Notes: generated by a model from the sequence alone, not told the origin. 64,000 nt of DNA from Neobacillus kokaensis (GCF_014656545.1 NZ_BNDS01000015.1:59724-123723), one strand, 5' to 3'. Shown: positions 31,439 to 40,965, counted from the stretch's first letter. Translations and numbers: made by a program.

Positions 31439-33151
31439 TTATCTGACTACTTCAGCCACACTACCTCTTTTAACATCTTTGATTTTTACGCCATATTGTT
31501 TTTCCGCTGTTTCTTTGGAGATATAGCCATATTTTACTTCTTTGGCAACTAATTCAACCGGGCGTTTTTTCGGATCACCATATCCGCCGCCCCCTCCTGC
31601 CAACTGCTTATAGATTGTTCCAGCAGGAATGTTAGAGATTAGATCCTTGGTTTTTGTCTGGTAGGTTTCCCCATTTGGATATTCAAATTTAACATAGTTT
31701 GCCACACCTGAAGAACCGCCCAAAATTCCCGGAGCCGCTGTTTCGTCTTTGTCTCCGTCTCCAAATACACTTGCTTGAGCTCCATCTGATAGGATGGTTA
31801 ATTCAGTTTCGACTCCCAAACCTCCACGCCATTGCCCGGAACCTGCTGAATCCATAGCATATTCGTATTTATGAAGGAAAAACGGATTGGTAATTTCAAA
31901 CATTTCTGGATCTTGTGCAGCCAATGCACCGCCAGAAGCAATTAACCCAATGTGATCGTACCCATCTGCACCGTAAGTTCCCCCGCTTCCTCCTTTACTT
32001 GCATTCAATAGAATATCAACATAAGGAGCATTCCTGCGTTCATCAAATCCATTCATTATGGTAGATAATAGCGGATTCCAGCCGGCCGTTATTCTTTCTG
32101 GCAGTGCTTCTGATAATGCCAGGAATACTGCTGAACAAATCTGGTCGCTTAAATGGTTTCCAAATCCTGATGCCGCCGGGAAACGAGGATTAAGCATCGA
32201 TCCTTCCGGCACATTAATGGTAATGCATCGCTGAATCGCTTCATTTCGGGCAATTTCTTGTTCGCTCAACATAAAGAATGCAATCATCACTGAAGAAAGC
32301 GTTACTGGGAATGGTGCGTTTACATACCCTTTTGTTTGAGGATGGGTTCCAGTAAAATCAAATGTCAGATGCTGGTCTTCAACCTTAATCTTTAGATCAA
32401 TATTCATCTTTGCGTCCGGATTGAATCCATCATCATTAACCCACCAACGGGATGAATAGACCCCATTAGGTATTCTTTCAATAATCTCATGTGCCATTTT
32501 TTCAGTAGAATCAAAGATTTCATTTACTGCCTGATTTAAGGTATTCACATCATATTGCTTAAGTAAGTTTACTAGTTCCCTTTCACCTACAACACAGCCG
32601 CCTATCATCGCCTGAATATCATCAGCAACAATTGGCAAGCGGATATTTCCAAAGATCAAGTCCCAAACATCTCTGCGTTTTTGCCCTTTTTCATAGACTT
32701 TAATTGGGGTTATCCGCAGTCCTTCCTGCCAGAGGTCTGTCGCATGAGGGTTATAAGAACCAGGTACCGCACCGCCAACATCAGCCTGATGACCGGTAAC
32801 AACCGTCCAGGCAACGCATTCACCTTCAAAAAATACTGGCCTTAGTACCTTCCAATCAGAGTTTTGATTACCACCGCTGAAGGTATCGTTATGCAAAAAT
32901 ACATCGCCTTCATGAATATCGCCTTTAAAATAGTTAATTACAGCCTTTACTCCTGGAACAGCAGCGTAACCAAGAATCGGAATATACTCTGTTTGTTCAA
33001 TCAATTGTCCATCTTTTGTGTAAATTCCTAAGGAAAAATCCCGGCCCTCGACAAGGAGTGGAGAATGTGCGCTTCGTTCAATCACAGCCCCCATTTGTCT
33101 TCCAATTGACCGTAATCGATTAGAGATGACTGACACTAATATTGGATCCAT
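31439..33151 (-). CDS. Hydantoinase B / oxoprolinase family protein (HyuB-like)
   Basis: 570 aa from ATG 33151 (GGAGAGG 5 nt before), overlapping the hyuA-like gene by 32 nt. Typical features are LRSIGRQMGAVIERSAHSPLLVEGRDFS at the N-terminus, HNDTFSGGNQNSDW and the glycine-rich C-terminal region (GGLGVETELTILSDGA, AGGGGGYGDPKKRP). HyuB works with HyuA in ATP-dependent opening of hydantoins, 5-oxoproline or lactams, or in acetone/acetophenone carboxylases. The substrate here is unknown. Confidence 0.9.
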   Translation of the reverse strand: MDPILVSVISNRLRSIGRQMGAVIERSAHSPLLVEGRDFSLGIYTKDGQLIEQTEYIPILGYAAVPGVKAVINYFKGDIHEGDVFLHNDTFSGGNQNSDWKVLRPVFFEGECVAWTVVTGHQADVGGAVPGSYNPHATDLWQEGLRITPIKVYEKGQKRRDVWDLIFGNIRLPIVADDIQAMIGGCVVGERELVNLLKQYDVNTLNQAVNEIFDSTEKMAHEIIERIPNGVYSSRWWVNDDGFNPDAKMNIDLKIKVEDQHLTFDFTGTHPQTKGYVNAPFPVTLSSVMIAFFMLSEQEIARNEAIQRCITINVPEGSMLNPRFPAASGFGNHLSDQICSAVFLALSEALPERITAGWNPLLSTIMNGFDERRNAPYVDILLNASKGGSGGTYGADGYDHIGLIASGGALAAQDPEMFEITNPFFLHKYEYAMDSAGSGQWRGGLGVETELTILSDGAQASVFGDGDKDETAAPGILGGSSGVANYVKFEYPNGETYQTKTKDLISNIPAGTIYKQLAGGGGGYGDPKKRPVELVAKEVKYGYISKETAEKQYGVKIKDVKRGSVAEVVR

Positions 33152-35255
33152 TAAGTTCCTCTCCCTTCTCAAATTCTGCTATTTTATCTTTCATGATAAA
33201 GGTTCCATTTTGATCCAAGAAAATCTCAAATTGGTACGGAACGACAATGGTTGTAGTTGTCATTTCAACAATAGCAGGACCTGATATTTTAGCGCCTGCC
33301 TTCATGTTATCGCCATCAAAAACTGGTGAATTGATTTCTTTTCTTAACACTGGATCAAAAATTTGACGCTCTGTTTTTGGAACTAGTCTTTCATCTCCAA
33401 GTAAATCAATCTGTTGAGGGGAGAATTGCGTATAATTCCCTAGGCAGGACAAACGTACATTCACTACTTCGATGTTATGTCCTTTTAAGTTAAAACCATA
33501 CAATCTTTCATTCTCTTCATGGAACTTTTCTTCTACAAATACTTTATTGCCTGCCAAAATTTCATTTTCTGGCACCTCAATCGTAACCTCATAATGCTGA
33601 CCGCTGTACCTCATATCTAGACCGACCATGATGATTTGGTCTTCCATAATAACACCTTCAGATAGTAGGGCCTCGGTACCATTTTTACGGTCATTTTCAA
33701 GCACTTTGATAACATCTGAAAATACCGTATTCTCCCAAGTTTTCTGGAAGCTCTTCACATAATCATGTCTCAATTGGGAAGCAAGCATGCCGACTGCACA
33801 TAATACTGAGGAGAAAGTCGGAATGATAATCTCCTTCATCCCCAATTCTCTGGCAATCATTGCCGCGTGGATTGGCCCTGCTCCACCAGCTACAACTAGT
33901 GGAAAATCACGAGGATCATAGCCATTTTGGATTGTTACTTCTTTTACACCATTTGCCATATTTAAATTAGAAATCTGATAGATTCCATATGCAGCTTCTT
34001 CGACTGACATCTTGAGAGGCTGTGCAATATACTTTTCTATTGCTTGATTTGATAGATTGATATCAATTTCCATCGTTCCTCCTAAGAAGAAGTCAGGACT
34101 TAAATATCCTAAAACAAGATTAGCATCTGTACATGCCGGCTCGACGCCTCCTCTTCCATAGCAAGCAGGTCCTGGAGATGCACCGGCACTTTGTGGACCA
34201 ACTCGCAGCAATCCGCCTGAATCGATCCAGGCAATACTTCCGCCACCTGAACCAATGGTATGAATAGAAGCCATTGGAAGTGAAATAAGGTTTCGATTAA
34301 TTTCTCCTTCTTTTTTAATCGCTACTTGTCCATCTTCAATAATTGAAGCTTCAAATGACGTACCTCCCATATCAACAACAATCGCCTTATCATATCCGGA
34401 AGCTTGTGCAAAAGCACTTCCCGAAACTGGTCCTGCAGCAGGTCCAGATAATACGGTTGAAGCAGGAATTCTTGAAACCGTTAGCGGGTTTGTCACCCCT
34501 CCATTTGATTGCATGATGAGCAGTTCCCCATTGATAAATCCATTTTGTTTAAGCTTTTCGATTAAACGGTCCATATATTTTTTTAAGATTGGTCCAACAT
34601 AGGCATTCATCGCAACCGTACTTACACGGTTATATAAACGGACAACCGGCGCAGCATCGGTCGATATGGTGACATAAGCTTCCGGCATATGTTTTTGCAC
34701 AAGTTCTTTTGCCTTTTGTTCATTTTCAGGGTTCGCGTACGAATGCATGAAGCAGATGGATACAGACTGGACTTCTTCTTCTTTAAACCATTCTACTGCC
34801 TCTAAAATCTCTTCTTCTCTTACTTCCTTCATAATTTCCCCATTTAAATCTGTCCGCTCGTCAATACCGATTACTAAATCTCTTGTTACTAGTGGAGGCG
34901 GAGCTACATATTTATTGTTATATAAATGTTCCTTACTTCTTACTCCGCGTCTCATCTGTAGGATATCTCGGAACCCTTTGGTTGTCAGCAAGGCTGTTTT
35001 GGCACCTGTGCTTGTCAATACCGCATTGGTTGAAACGGTTGTTCCATGAACGATTAATTTCGTATTTTCTAGCAACTCTTTTGTTTCCATTTCTAGCTTT
35101 TTTGCAATCAATGATAATCCATTTAAAACACCAATAGATGGATCAGCCGGCGTAGAGGAGATTTTTTCTATCATTTGCGTCTGGTCTTCCGAGTTTAGAA
35201 CTAAAAAGTCTGTAAATGTCCCTCCAACGTCAATTCCAATAGTATAAGATTTCAA
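33120..35255 (-). CDS. Hydantoinase A / oxoprolinase family protein (HyuA-like)
   Basis: 711 aa from TTG 35255, 8 nt behind AAAGGG, giving the family-standard start MKSYTIGIDVGGTFTDF; GTG 35264 has no spacing. The ATP-binding ASKHA-like fold shows in IGIDVGGTFTD, HGTTVSTNAVL, LSGPAAGPVSG and IVVDMGGTSFEASI. Cys and acidic residues of the oxoprolinase active site cannot be assigned by eye. With HyuB it should phosphorylate and open an amide, lactam or hydantoin ring. A role in recycling 5-oxoproline from gamma-glutamyl conjugates is conceivable but only speculation. Confidence 0.92.
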   Translation of the reverse strand: MKSYTIGIDVGGTFTDFLVLNSEDQTQMIEKISSTPADPSIGVLNGLSLIAKKLEMETKELLENTKLIVHGTTVSTNAVLTSTGAKTALLTTKGFRDILQMRRGVRSKEHLYNNKYVAPPPLVTRDLVIGIDERTDLNGEIMKEVREEEILEAVEWFKEEEVQSVSICFMHSYANPENEQKAKELVQKHMPEAYVTISTDAAPVVRLYNRVSTVAMNAYVGPILKKYMDRLIEKLKQNGFINGELLIMQSNGGVTNPLTVSRIPASTVLSGPAAGPVSGSAFAQASGYDKAIVVDMGGTSFEASIIEDGQVAIKKEGEINRNLISLPMASIHTIGSGGGSIAWIDSGGLLRVGPQSAGASPGPACYGRGGVEPACTDANLVLGYLSPDFFLGGTMEIDINLSNQAIEKYIAQPLKMSVEEAAYGIYQISNLNMANGVKEVTIQNGYDPRDFPLVVAGGAGPIHAAMIARELGMKEIIIPTFSSVLCAVGMLASQLRHDYVKSFQKTWENTVFSDVIKVLENDRKNGTEALLSEGVIMEDQIIMVGLDMRYSGQHYEVTIEVPENEILAGNKVFVEEKFHEENERLYGFNLKGHNIEVVNVRLSCLGNYTQFSPQQIDLLGDERLVPKTERQIFDPVLRKEINSPVFDGDNMKAGAKISGPAIVEMTTTTIVVPYQFEIFLDQNGTFIMKDKIAEFEKGEELNGSNISVSHL

Positions 35256-35273
35256 CAGATTCACCCTTTCTTT

Positions 35274-36416
35274 TTAGAGATACGTAATATCATAGGATAA
35301 TTTGCTTAATGACTCTGCCCCGTCTTTTCTTACAACAAATACATCCGCAATACTGGCTCCAACTGTTTCGTTAGCATCAGAGAAGTTAGGATGAACACTG
35401 ATTACCATTCCTTCTTCGAGCTTATCCTCACCGTTATCTCTAATAATCGGATTATCATGGTCAACCCCTACACCATGACCATGCCAAATTCCCATTTTCA
35501 CATCAAGGCCATCTGTATGTTTATGGATGGCATCTGCCACCTCGCCTACAGTAATTCCAGCCTTTATAATTTGCTTTACTTCTTTCATTGCCGCTACACA
35601 GGCATTAGCCAGATTCATTGTTTCCTTCGGAGGTTCACCAAGAACAAATAATCCGCCTTTTTCAACCCAGTAGCCATTTTCATCGATTAACTCAACAAAC
35701 GCAGTCACTAGAGCATTATTGCTTAGTGGTGTTTGTGTTGCTTTCCGTAAAAAGTAAGGACCCTCCTCAACAAAGATTAAAGTATCAATCGCTCCCCCTC
35801 CTCTTGCTACTCTTTCAATTTCACCAGCTATTTCAGAGGACGTTCTGCCGGAACGAATCGCATCTTTAAATGTTTCGTAGCTTTTTTCGGCTAGGGCAAA
35901 GGATTGACGAATCAGATCGATTTCTTCTTCTGATTTAATCAACTTAATATCTTCCATCATTCCAGTTGCATCCACTACATCCGCTTTAATATGCTTTGTA
36001 AAGTACTCATACTGCTCGAATTTCAAATAAGACTTTAACCCTACAATACCAACTCTGCTAGGATTCGCATCATTAATTTCTCGGGCGATCTCTACATATA
36101 ATCCGTTCTCACTATGAACTACATCCCCCATACCAACGTAACGAACGTCCTCGATCGTGCCCATTTGCATTGCAAGATAGTAGTCAGCCCGTGTATTGTA
36201 ATAAGCAATCGGCTTTTGTCCTTTTACATAAATAACAAACCCATGTCTAACAATCGGATAATAGCCGCCATAATAGAACAGGTTTCCGTATTCAGTTAGC
36301 ATTCCTTTTCCATAAATTATGATTGCATCGAATTGGTTTACTTCCATTCCTTGATCAAGTTTCTTCCATCTTTGTTCCATAATTTTTGCTTTTTTGGTTT
36401 GTATTGCCGTATGCAT
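35274..36416 (-). CDS. M24 family (creatinase/aminopeptidase P-like) protein
   Basis: 380 aa from ATG 36416 (GGAGGTG 6 nt before). Two-domain pita-bread fold: creatinase-type N-domain (FDAIIIYGKG...), then the catalytic-like domain with WHGHGVGVDHDNPII near the C-terminus. The five metal ligands of aminopeptidases are not all conserved: the second Asp position reads WVEKGG, and the Glu of the GMV-x-S-x-E-P motif is His (GMVISVHPNFSD). That resembles metal-free members such as creatinase. It probably hydrolyses a C-N bond in a small molecule rather than a peptide. First gene of the run ending at 31439. Confidence 0.87.
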   Translation of the reverse strand: MHTAIQTKKAKIMEQRWKKLDQGMEVNQFDAIIIYGKGMLTEYGNLFYYGGYYPIVRHGFVIYVKGQKPIAYYNTRADYYLAMQMGTIEDVRYVGMGDVVHSENGLYVEIAREINDANPSRVGIVGLKSYLKFEQYEYFTKHIKADVVDATGMMEDIKLIKSEEEIDLIRQSFALAEKSYETFKDAIRSGRTSSEIAGEIERVARGGGAIDTLIFVEEGPYFLRKATQTPLSNNALVTAFVELIDENGYWVEKGGLFVLGEPPKETMNLANACVAAMKEVKQIIKAGITVGEVADAIHKHTDGLDVKMGIWHGHGVGVDHDNPIIRDNGEDKLEEGMVISVHPNFSDANETVGASIADVFVVRKDGAESLSKLSYDITYL

Positions 36417-36741
36417 TCTATACACCTCCGTAAAATTTACAATCCTTATTAATTTCCTATATTTTCGGTGTACGTAGTCAAAACCATTTGACAAGTGGGT
36501 TCAAGAAAATATTCTTATATAATTCGAAAATTAGGAATATTACGTAATTCATAATTTAGCAGTTATTCGATACCATGTAAACATTTTCAAATGTTCGAAT
36601 TTCTTACATTTACCAAAAGTACACATTGTGAATTGTAAAAACTTTTCACTTTATGCTGATCTGGATGATCAATACAAACTAATAAAAATATTCACTATCA
36701 AGTCAGATTAAAAATCCCTCCTAGTTTAGGTAGAATATTTA

Positions 36742-36820
36742 GAAAATTCTATATCTAAAATGTATCATTTTCATTTAAATGTGTAAATAATACCATCTGT
36801 AAGAAATATTTACATTTAAA
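36742..36820. promoter_or_regulatory. Regulatory box A (GntR operator candidate)
   Basis: A near-copy of 40769-40846. The most conserved part is AAATGTGTAAATAATA ... TGTAAGAAATATTTACATTTAAA. Its outer parts, AAATGTGTAAATA and TATTTACATTT, form an imperfect inverted repeat with about 15 bp between the arms. It ends 2 bp before the -35 of the gntR promoter. The rest of the 36417-36874 gap has further TGTAAA/TTTACA half sites around 36577-36615 but no gene. Confidence 0.65.
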
Positions 36821-36822
36821 GA

Positions 36823-36851
36823 TTGCTAACAGATGGAATTTCCGGTATTAT
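36823..36851 (+). promoter_or_regulatory. Sigma-A promoter of the gntR gene
   Basis: TTGCTA (36823-36828) and TATTAT (36846-36851) are separated by 17 bp, 24 nt before the gntR start codon. The adjacent operator box suggests autoregulation. Confidence 0.75.
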
Positions 36852-36874
36852 TAAATTAAAAAAAGGGGAATATT

Positions 36875-37600
36875 ATGAAGATTCTAAATAGGAAATTATT
36901 AACTCTCCCAGAACAAATTGTTGAACAAATAAAAGAGTCGATTGTTAGTGGAAAATTAAAGAAAGGAGATAAGCTTCCATCAGAGCAAGAGCTAGCAGAT
37001 CTATTTCAGGTCAGCCGCCCTACGATTCGTGATGCAATCAAGCTTTTAACGGCATCGAAACTAATTGTGTCAAGACCAGGGGCTAAAGGAGGACATTTTA
37101 TAACAGATATTTCCCCTGAGTCCTTTATCTATGAATTTAAAAATTACATTTCACTTTCTCTTGTCTTAAAAGGATTTTCTATCGAAGAATTAATAGATTA
37201 TCGGATTGTAATGGAAACACAAACATGCGGACTTGCAGCCATCAGAAGGACGGAAGAAGATTTAAAGAAATTAAAAAATCTTTTACCCGATCCAACAGAG
37301 AATCTATCGGATTATGAATACTTTGAACGCGATTTTGAATTCCATCGGGCGATTGCGACAGCCACCCATAACTCATTAATTTTTGTGACAATGGAGTCAA
37401 TCATGGATGTATTAAAACCGATGTTTCGATTATTATCCTCTACCGATGAATTTAAGGTTCAGCTGGCACGGGAACTGCAGGAAATCTATGAAGTGATTGA
37501 ATACGGTGATCAAAGACTTGCAGAGAAGAAAATGGCTAGTCATCTAGAACACTTTAAACAGGATTTTTATTTAATTGGTCATAAGGGACTTACCATTTAA
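36875..37600 (+). CDS. GntR family transcriptional regulator, FadR/FCD subfamily
   Basis: 241 aa, intact. Winged helix LPEQIVEQIKESIVSGKLKKGDKLPSEQELADLFQVSRPTIRDAIKLL, then an FCD domain with FERDFEFHRAIATATHN and ASHLEHFK histidines for metal/effector binding. It lies between the divergent M24-HyuAB genes and the MFS-sulfatase genes. The duplicated box at 36742 and 40769 implies that it controls at least itself and the sulfatase gene, probably also the M24 operon. The effector is likely a pathway intermediate. It is related to the broken regulator at 20834-21537. Confidence 0.93.
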   Translation: MKILNRKLLTLPEQIVEQIKESIVSGKLKKGDKLPSEQELADLFQVSRPTIRDAIKLLTASKLIVSRPGAKGGHFITDISPESFIYEFKNYISLSLVLKGFSIEELIDYRIVMETQTCGLAAIRRTEEDLKKLKNLLPDPTENLSDYEYFERDFEFHRAIATATHNSLIFVTMESIMDVLKPMFRLLSSTDEFKVQLARELQEIYEVIEYGDQRLAEKKMASHLEHFKQDFYLIGHKGLTI

Positions 37601-37611
37601 TTGTAATCAGC

Positions 37612-37642
37612 AAACAAAAAAGAGTACCATTCATTAGTACTC
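37612..37642 (-). terminator. Minor hairpin terminator (minus)
   Basis: GAGTAC and GTACTC flank a 9-nt loop; on the minus strand a TTTTTTGTTTG tail follows. Confidence 0.5.
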
Positions 37643-37692
37643 CCCTTGTTCCAATAAATTTATATTATCAAAATTGGGTGTTAAAAATCGTG

Positions 37693-37718
37693 AGGGGTTC
37701 AGAAGAACCCCTTTTTTA
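37693..37718. terminator. Bidirectional terminator between gntR and the MFS gene
   Basis: AGGGGTTC and GAACCCCT form a perfect 8-bp stem with an AGAA loop, followed by TTTTTT on the plus strand; a weaker T-run exists on the minus strand. Confidence 0.85.
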
Positions 37719-37763
37719 CTATGAATCGGGAAACATGCTCAAACTAAAGTACCCTCTGAATTC

Positions 37764-39083
37764 CTATTGAAGTATTGTCTCTACTTCTTGTTTGGAAATC
37801 TTATTCACCTCTATTTGCTTATCCGGTTTACAAAACAAAATAAACATCGTTCCAAAAATCACTAACATATAAGCTAAAAAGTGAAAAGCATTAATGAAGC
37901 CGGCTTCCAAACCTGAAGAGTTTTCAATAATATAACCGGTAATAATTGGACCAATAATTCCCGCTGTATAAACCAACGACATTAAGGTTCCAAGGATTTT
38001 TGCACGATGCTTATCCGGTACAAATGAATCTAATATAGCCGGCAGAAGAACAAAGAATACGGCTCCCATTCCGACTCCAAACGCAAATACGGCAACTGAT
38101 AAAAGATTGGAACTAACCATTGGGGCAGCATAAAAGAGAATCCCGCAGGTAACAGCGATGGAACCAAGTACAAACACACGGGACTTTCGTACGCTACCTG
38201 TTTTGCGATACAAATGGTCTGAAAATAAAGCAATAACCACCTGTCCAAACGCTTGTGCCGCCCAAAGATAAGCAGTATTGGCCTCACTCATATTTCGAAT
38301 GGTTGCTAAATAATTGGGTAACCATGTTAGCAAAACAGAAAAGATCCAATAGGATGAGAAGCCGATACAAACTAATAGAATAAAGTTTTTTGAACGTAAA
38401 ATAGGCGAAATTTCTTGCCAGGTTGACTTGGATTGGGATGGCTGCTTGATAGATTCTCTAATATGTTTGACTCCCTCTGGATTTTCCTTTGCCAATAATG
38501 ACCAAAGAATAATCCATATAACACCCATTAAACCTGTTAATATAAATCCCCAGCGCCAGCCATACTCTGCAATCACATATACCAATACTGGCATGAACAA
38601 GGCAACCCCGACATTCCCACCTAAATTTATAATGGTAAATCCGGCTCCTAGTTTATCCTTTGGCAGCCATTTTGCTCCTGCTGTCATTGATACCGTGTAG
38701 GCTGGACCTTCTCCAGCTCCAATAATCATTCTAGTGATAATCAAATATGGCAGACTGAAAGAAAATAGGGTCATAAACTGAACAAATGACCAAATACTTG
38801 TAATCCACGCTAATACCTTTTTTGGTCCAAAATAGTCAGTTAAAAATCCGCCTATAAAGCCTGTCAACGTAAAGGTCCAGAAAAATGAACTTCCGAGTAT
38901 TCCCCATTGTGATGGGCTTAAATCTAATTCCTTCATTATCTGTACAGAAGCTAACCCAATGATTGACTTATCCGCAAAGTTAATCAAAAAGGAGAAAAAT
39001 AAAAAGATAAGCATCATCCAGCCGGTTTTCGAAATCCTTCCACTTCTTTCATTTTCCAATAAATCATTATTTAACTGTTTCAT
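37764..39083 (-). CDS. MFS transporter, ACS (anion:cation symporter)-like
   Basis: 439 aa with 12 predicted helices. NFADKSIIGLASVQIMKELDLSPSQWGILGSSFFWTFTL in helices 1-2 and RMIIGAGEGPAYTVSMTAGAKWLP in helix 4 are characteristic of the ACS family, which imports hexuronates, phthalate and other organic anions. It lies downstream of the sulfatase gene on the same strand (154-nt gap) and probably brings in the organic anion handled by this island, such as a sulfated or carboxylated aromatic (inference). Confidence 0.9.
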   Translation of the reverse strand: MKQLNNDLLENERSGRISKTGWMMLIFLFFSFLINFADKSIIGLASVQIMKELDLSPSQWGILGSSFFWTFTLTGFIGGFLTDYFGPKKVLAWITSIWSFVQFMTLFSFSLPYLIITRMIIGAGEGPAYTVSMTAGAKWLPKDKLGAGFTIINLGGNVGVALFMPVLVYVIAEYGWRWGFILTGLMGVIWIILWSLLAKENPEGVKHIRESIKQPSQSKSTWQEISPILRSKNFILLVCIGFSSYWIFSVLLTWLPNYLATIRNMSEANTAYLWAAQAFGQVVIALFSDHLYRKTGSVRKSRVFVLGSIAVTCGILFYAAPMVSSNLLSVAVFAFGVGMGAVFFVLLPAILDSFVPDKHRAKILGTLMSLVYTAGIIGPIITGYIIENSSGLEAGFINAFHFLAYMLVIFGTMFILFCKPDKQIEVNKISKQEVETILQ

Positions 39084-39237
39084 TTTCTTGACCCCTTCTT
39101 TTCAATAAATTTCACTTGTCGTAATCATAGTTTGCTGAATACCTAAAGTGTTTGCTCCTGATAATCATTCAAGAGATTCTGTGTAAGGGAATAAAAGAAT
39201 CGCTACAAATCTACAATTTTATTAAATAATGATTGGA

Positions 39238-40740
39238 TTAGCGCAGGCCATACGGATGGCTGTACGGCCATTCTGTATTAATCACCTTTGTTAATTCCTT
39301 TTTAGAAACCTTATAACCTTGGGCTGAAGCACGCAGTGTTTTTCCATCTGTAGCCGGGTCGGCAAATCTTTCAGCCAGTACCTTCACTAATCTCCCCCTC
39401 CAGTCTTTTAACACATGTGTTTCAAGTCCGGAAAGATTCTTTATTTCATTTGGGTCCTCTCGCAGATTAAAAAGCAACTCCACTCCATCTTCTTCATACC
39501 AAATATACTTCCAATATCCGTCAGTTAGCATTAAGGAACGTTGTCCAACATGACCGAATTCCCCTAAGATTGTATTACGTATAGACTCCTTCGGTTCTAT
39601 GACAATCGGGATTAAGCTTTTTCCATCTACTTGTTCAGGTGCATAGCCTTTTGCTATCTCCAAACATGTCGGTAATATATCCTGTAAGCCTACCACCGCT
39701 TCACTCACCTTTCCTGGAAGCCAGTTTGTATGGAATACTTGATCATAATCTCCGCTTAATGGCGGTGTAATGATAAATGGAATATTACATGCCCCTTGTA
39801 GAAAATTCGCTTTTTGCCAGAGGTGATGGTCGCCTAAATTATCACCGTGATCCGAAGTAAAAATAAACCACGTATTTTCTAATATCCCTTGTTCGCGTAA
39901 GGTTCCAATAATCCTGTTGACTTGGCGGTCAATTTGAGTAACCGAAGCATAATAAGCCTGCCTAGCAAGTGCAATCTGTTTGTCAGTTTTTCCTTCTCCA
40001 AAGGATAAGTTTAAAGCATGGAAGGAAGGGTGGTCCTGTGACCAATCACCGTACACTGGCATGGGAATCTCATCTTGCTGATACATGTATAAATCCTTCA
40101 TAAGTGGAGTTAAAGGTGGATGTGGGGCTGTGAATGATGCCCATAGAAAAAGTGGTCTTGTCCAATCCCTTCTTCTTATTTCTTTACAAGCGTTGGTACC
40201 AATCCATTCCGTTGGATGTAAATGATCCGGAAGATTCCAAATGGTTGTTGCATATTCATTGACAGAAATTCCGTGGGAAAATGCCATACCAGCATATCCC
40301 TGTTCGGCTAACCATTGTTCATAATCGTCATAGCCTCGATTTTCCCCGAGATAATCCCCAAATCTTGCCCCTTCCTCACATAACAGCATTGTTTCAAAGC
40401 CATAATGACATCGTTCTGGAAAAACATGCATTTTTCCAACAACCTTTGTCTGGTAACCCTGATCCTTTAGCAGCTGTGGCAGGGTCTCTTTAACTGGAAG
40501 CTCAAAGCCTTTCTTAAAGGTTGTTAAACCCAGACTATGCCCTTCCATTCCTGTCATAATCGAAGCACGGGCTGGGATGCAGATTGGTGTAGCTGAATAA
40601 GCATTCTCAAAGCGTACCCCATTGCGGGCTAGCTGATCAATATGCGGGGTTTGAATAATGGGATGTCCCGCACATCCTAAGTGATCAGCTCTTAGGTGAT
40701 CACAGGTAATAAATACGATATTGGGTTGCTGTTTTGTCAT
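39238..40740 (-). CDS. Sulfatase (type I, formylglycine-dependent)
   Basis: 500 aa. PNIVFITCDHLRADHLGC begins the alkaline-phosphatase-like fold, and C54-I-P-A-R58 (TPICIPARAS) is the C-x-P-x-R motif in which Cys is converted to formylglycine. VVGKMH, APHPP and FTSDHGDNLGDHHLWQK supply further metal and sulfate ligands. There is no signal peptide, so it acts in the cytoplasm and needs a formylglycine-generating enzyme or anSME from elsewhere. Phosphonate monoester hydrolases are related. Near the aromatic genes an aryl sulfate ester is a plausible substrate. Preceded by a copy of the GntR box. Confidence 0.9.
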   Translation of the reverse strand: MTKQQPNIVFITCDHLRADHLGCAGHPIIQTPHIDQLARNGVRFENAYSATPICIPARASIMTGMEGHSLGLTTFKKGFELPVKETLPQLLKDQGYQTKVVGKMHVFPERCHYGFETMLLCEEGARFGDYLGENRGYDDYEQWLAEQGYAGMAFSHGISVNEYATTIWNLPDHLHPTEWIGTNACKEIRRRDWTRPLFLWASFTAPHPPLTPLMKDLYMYQQDEIPMPVYGDWSQDHPSFHALNLSFGEGKTDKQIALARQAYYASVTQIDRQVNRIIGTLREQGILENTWFIFTSDHGDNLGDHHLWQKANFLQGACNIPFIITPPLSGDYDQVFHTNWLPGKVSEAVVGLQDILPTCLEIAKGYAPEQVDGKSLIPIVIEPKESIRNTILGEFGHVGQRSLMLTDGYWKYIWYEEDGVELLFNLREDPNEIKNLSGLETHVLKDWRGRLVKVLAERFADPATDGKTLRASAQGYKVSKKELTKVINTEWPYSHPYGLR

Positions 40741-40768
40741 GTATTTCCTCCTATTGTTTTAATCTTTT

Positions 40769-40846
40769 GAAAATTCTATAATCAAATGTATCAAATCCCT
40801 TTAAATGTGTAAATAATATCTTTTGTAAGAAATATTTACATTTAAA
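40769..40846. promoter_or_regulatory. Regulatory box B (GntR operator candidate)
   Basis: Second copy of the ~80-bp box at 36742-36820, starting GAAAATTCTATA and containing AAATGTGTAAATAATAT, TGTAAGAAATATTTACATTT. It lies about 30-105 bp upstream of the sulfatase start, where an operator is expected. Conservation outside the inverted arms suggests that promoter elements are shared too. Confidence 0.65.
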
Positions 40847-40965
40847 AAAGAAAATTCATTGTTTTTATTATCGTGTAATAGTATTGCTTGTGAAAAATGC
40901 AAATCATTTCCGATTAACCACTTATTTAAATTGATAATTTAACAGGAAATAAACTGGAAAATAAC

